From Geojedonia sp051814705 (GTDB lineage Bacteria > Bacteroidota > Bacteroidia > Flavobacteriales > Flavobacteriaceae): a DNA stretch of 64,000 nucleotides. The position numbers and the translations under genes are program-made. Below the pieces are notes generated by a model that saw only the letters and a program-made list of their open reading frames with translations, was not told the origin of the DNA and made no database searches. The number at the start of each line of letters is the position of its first letter. Within the stretch, counting starts at the first letter, position 1. Shown in pieces: positions 61,707-64,000 of the stretch. The DNA lies in NCBI GenBank assembly GCA_051814705.1, contig JBPWQW010000002.1, positions 62,001 to 126,000 of the forward strand, written 5' to 3'.

Positions 61707-63809
61707 TTAACTGATATAATTCCAAATGTTCTTGTATTTACTTAATTGTTTGTAGGTATACAGGATAGCTTTATTTTCGACGGTTTTTAATGAGGGATCG
61801 GTACCGAGTATTTTTTTGGCATAATAACGCGCCGTTTGCAAGATGTCTTTGTCTTTGATGACATCGGCAATTTTTAGGTTCAATACACCGCTTTGTTGAG
61901 TTCCCATAATATCTCCGGGACCACGCAAGCGCAAATCGACCTCGGCAATTTCAAAACCGTCATTGGTTCTGGTCATGGTTTCCAAACGTGTTTTACTGTC
62001 ATGGCTTAATTTATGACCGGTCATTAAAATACAATAACTTTGTTCGGCTCCACGACCAACACGGCCACGTAATTGATGTAATTGGGATAATCCAAAGCGT
62101 TCGGCACTTTCAATAACCATAACCGAAGCATTGGGAACATCAACCCCAACTTCAATAACGGTAGTAGCCACCATAATTTGTGTTTCTCCTTTAATGAAAC
62201 GTTGCATTTCATAATCTTTATCGGCGGCTTTCATTTTACCATGAACAACGGAAACTTGATAATTTGGTTTTGGAAAATCTCGCTCAATACTGGCATAGCC
62301 ATCCATCAAATCTTTATAGTCCATGCTCTCACTTTCCTGAATTAACGGATACACTATATAAACCTGTCGTCCTTTTTTGATTTCGTCTCTAATAAATTGA
62401 AAGACTTTTAGGCGATTTTTGTCATAACGATGCACTGTTTTTATAGACTTTCTTCCTGGAGGTAATTCGTCGATAACCGAGATGTCCAAATCTCCATAAA
62501 CCGACATGGCCAAAGTTCTTGGAATTGGGGTTGCGGTCATTACTAAAATATGTGGAGGGACCGTATTTTTCTTCCATAATTTACTGCGTTGCTCGACCCC
62601 AAAACGATGTTGCTCGTCAATGATGGCAAGCCCTAAATTTTTAAATTTTACCGTATCTTCGAGTAGGGCATGGGTACCAATAAGGAGTTGTAAATCTCCA
62701 TTTTCCAAAGATTCGTGAATGGCTCGTCTTTCTGAAGTAGTACTTGAACCAGTTAATAGTTTAATGCTGATATTCAATTTATTACAGTATTCACTTAAAC
62801 CATTGAAGTGTTGTACTGACAAAATTTCAGTCGGAGCCATAAAACAAGCTTGGAAATCGTTGTCAAGTGCGATTAACACTGCCATTAGCGCTACTATGGT
62901 CTTTCCAGAACCTACATCACCTTGCAACAATCGGTTCATTTGGGCATTGCTCCCCATATCGGCGCGAATTTCTTTAATTACTCGCTTTTGGGCATTGGTC
63001 AATTCAAAGGGTAAAAGCTCATTAAAAAAGGTGTTGAAGTAATGCCCGACAGTTGTAAAGTGAAACCCTTTAATTTTAGATTTATGGATTAGATTTTTGA
63101 TAATCAATTGCAATTGAATGTAGAATAATTCTTCAAATTTTAAACGAAATTGCGCCCTGGCCAATAGCTCTTGATTCTTTGGAAAATGCACGTTGAAAAG
63201 AGCCTCACTTTTGGAAAGCAACTTGAGTTCTGAAATTACCGATTCCGATAAAGTCTCAACAAATTGACCCTTGGTTTCCAAAAATAAATGCTGCATGAGG
63301 GTATTGATCACACGATTGGTAATGCCCTTATTTGATAACTTTTCGGTTGATGGATAAACGGGTTGCATGGCCGAACGCAGACTTTTTTCATGGTCTTCCA
63401 CCAATTCCATTTCGGGATGCGGCATATTAAATACCCCATTAAACCAATTGGTTTTCCCGAAGATGACATAAGGAGTGTTGAGTTTAATGCTGTCCCGTAT
63501 CCATTTATGGCCTCTAAACCATACCAAATCCATTTTTCCAGTTTCATCTTGAAAGGTTGCGATTAAAAGTTTTCCTCGTTTTTGAGGTGCTTCCTTAAAG
63601 CCCGTGACCTGACCAATAATTTGAACATCGGCATTGTTTCGTTGTAACTGACCAATTTTGTAATATTGTGTCCGATCCAAATACCGATTGGGAAACAAGT
63701 TTATTAAGTCTTGATAGGTGTGGATGCCAAGCTCTTTGCGCAGTAAATCGGCGCGATTGGGGCCAACGCCTTTGAGATAATCTATGGGAGTTTGGAGATT
63801 GACATTCAT
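61707..63809 (-). CDS. recG: ATP-dependent DNA helicase RecG
   Basis: 700 residues. N-terminal wedge/OB domain (PIDYLKGVGPNRADLLRKELG; OB around residue 60-150), then helicase motifs: Walker A LLQGDVGSGKT near residue 296, DEQH (IIDEQHRFG) near residue 395, TATPIPRTLAM, the ATTVIEVGVDVPNAS motif V and the QLRGRVGRG motif VI. It remodels stalled forks and branched DNA. Complete and typical. Confidence 0.97.
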   Translation of the reverse strand: MNVNLQTPIDYLKGVGPNRADLLRKELGIHTYQDLINLFPNRYLDRTQYYKIGQLQRNNADVQIIGQVTGFKEAPQKRGKLLIATFQDETGKMDLVWFRGHKWIRDSIKLNTPYVIFGKTNWFNGVFNMPHPEMELVEDHEKSLRSAMQPVYPSTEKLSNKGITNRVINTLMQHLFLETKGQFVETLSESVISELKLLSKSEALFNVHFPKNQELLARAQFRLKFEELFYIQLQLIIKNLIHKSKIKGFHFTTVGHYFNTFFNELLPFELTNAQKRVIKEIRADMGSNAQMNRLLQGDVGSGKTIVALMAVLIALDNDFQACFMAPTEILSVQHFNGLSEYCNKLNISIKLLTGSSTTSERRAIHESLENGDLQLLIGTHALLEDTVKFKNLGLAIIDEQHRFGVEQRSKLWKKNTVPPHILVMTATPIPRTLAMSVYGDLDISVIDELPPGRKSIKTVHRYDKNRLKVFQFIRDEIKKGRQVYIVYPLIQESESMDYKDLMDGYASIERDFPKPNYQVSVVHGKMKAADKDYEMQRFIKGETQIMVATTVIEVGVDVPNASVMVIESAERFGLSQLHQLRGRVGRGAEQSYCILMTGHKLSHDSKTRLETMTRTNDGFEIAEVDLRLRGPGDIMGTQQSGVLNLKIADVIKDKDILQTARYYAKKILGTDPSLKTVENKAILYTYKQLSKYKNIWNYIS

Positions 63810-63935
63810 GAAACTAAATTAATTCTTTTAGAACGAATGACAAGGATAAGTGTTAATTTAGTATTTGAAATAAATGAGCGTCAAAATCGACCAATATTCA
63901 AATCACAAAGCAAAATACAGTTTAAATAATAGTAT

Positions 63936-64000
63936 ATGAGGGCATTAGTTATATCAGGAGGAGGGAGCAAAGGCGCTTTTGCAGGCGGTGTGGCACAGTA
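63936..64000 (+). CDS. Patatin-like phospholipase, 3' partial
   Basis: Only 21 codons fit in the window. They begin MRALVISGGGSKGAFAGGV, which carries the patatin oxyanion-hole motif GGGxKG. The catalytic Ser-Asp dyad lies beyond the edge. The protein would be a lipid acyl hydrolase. Confidence 0.8.
   Translation, partial: MRALVISGGGSKGAFAGGVAQ

Overview
The window looks like a stretch of a marine-type Flavobacteriaceae chromosome (Bacteroidota). Supporting signs are low GC, an 'F'-terminated TonB-dependent receptor with a carboxypeptidase-like N-domain, lipoproteins of the flavobacterial type, almost no Shine-Dalgarno sites, and several exact matches to the Bacteroidota -7 promoter element TAnnTTTG. 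No rRNA genes, CRISPR arrays or intact insertion sequences were seen. One tRNA (Ser-UGA) is present. The first and last genes are cut by the window edges.

1-5.9 kb: a GRP/DMT-type sugar transporter (5' end missing), a secreted PIG-L deacetylase, a TIM-barrel lipoprotein and a GH78-like alpha-L-rhamnosidase. Together they look like a unit for releasing rhamnose from glycoconjugates. 5.9-14.6 kb: a GntR/LacI-type regulator, divergent from a rhamnose operon. The operon holds a fused rhamnulose-1-phosphate aldolase/lactaldehyde dehydrogenase, L-rhamnose isomerase, an FGGY kinase and an FMN-dependent L-lactate dehydrogenase, so carbon goes to DHAP and pyruvate. It ends with an NCS1-type permease that is unusual in this setting.

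14.7-36 kb: the most interesting part. A 16-gene minus-strand run sits downstream of a solitary TonB-dependent receptor, separated from it by a strong terminator hairpin. It encodes two HyuA/HyuB ATP-dependent cyclic-amide hydrolase pairs, aminopeptidase P, an Asp/Glu/hydantoin racemase-like protein, three small cupins, an SDR, an MDR oxidoreductase, a P5C dehydrogenase, an ornithine-cyclodeaminase-family reductase, an amidohydrolase, a second NCS1 permease and a proline-racemase-family protein. The last has Thr in place of the second catalytic Cys, the signature of trans-3-hydroxy-L-proline dehydratase. I read it as a pathway that imports, opens and hydrolyses a cyclic amide containing proline or hydroxyproline (for example a diketopiperazine) and feeds the imino acid to glutamate. 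That reading is inference. An unrecognised 411-residue protein is divergent from the receptor.

37.4-44.8 kb: a second compact minus-strand operon with a class III aminotransferase, nitrilase-family amidase, VOC protein, 915-residue Orn/Lys/Arg-decarboxylase-like enzyme and ATP-grasp ligase. Right behind it is a small reading frame broken by an in-frame amber codon. The set resembles a polyamine or amino-acid amide route of non-standard composition.

45.1-47.3 kb: a tripartite HipB-HipS-HipT toxin-antitoxin operon with three operator-like repeats exactly 40 bp apart, then tRNA-Ser with a terminator and a leader carrying two striking inverted repeats. 47.4-64 kb: mostly housekeeping genes. These are a nitroreductase, DegT-type aminotransferase, RibB with a degenerate GTP-cyclohydrolase domain, LptF/G permease, LolA-like protein, FtsK, diacylglycerol kinase, PheT, TlpA-like lipoprotein, DUF2911-TPR protein, NTF2-like lipoprotein, RecG, and the start of a patatin-like phospholipase.
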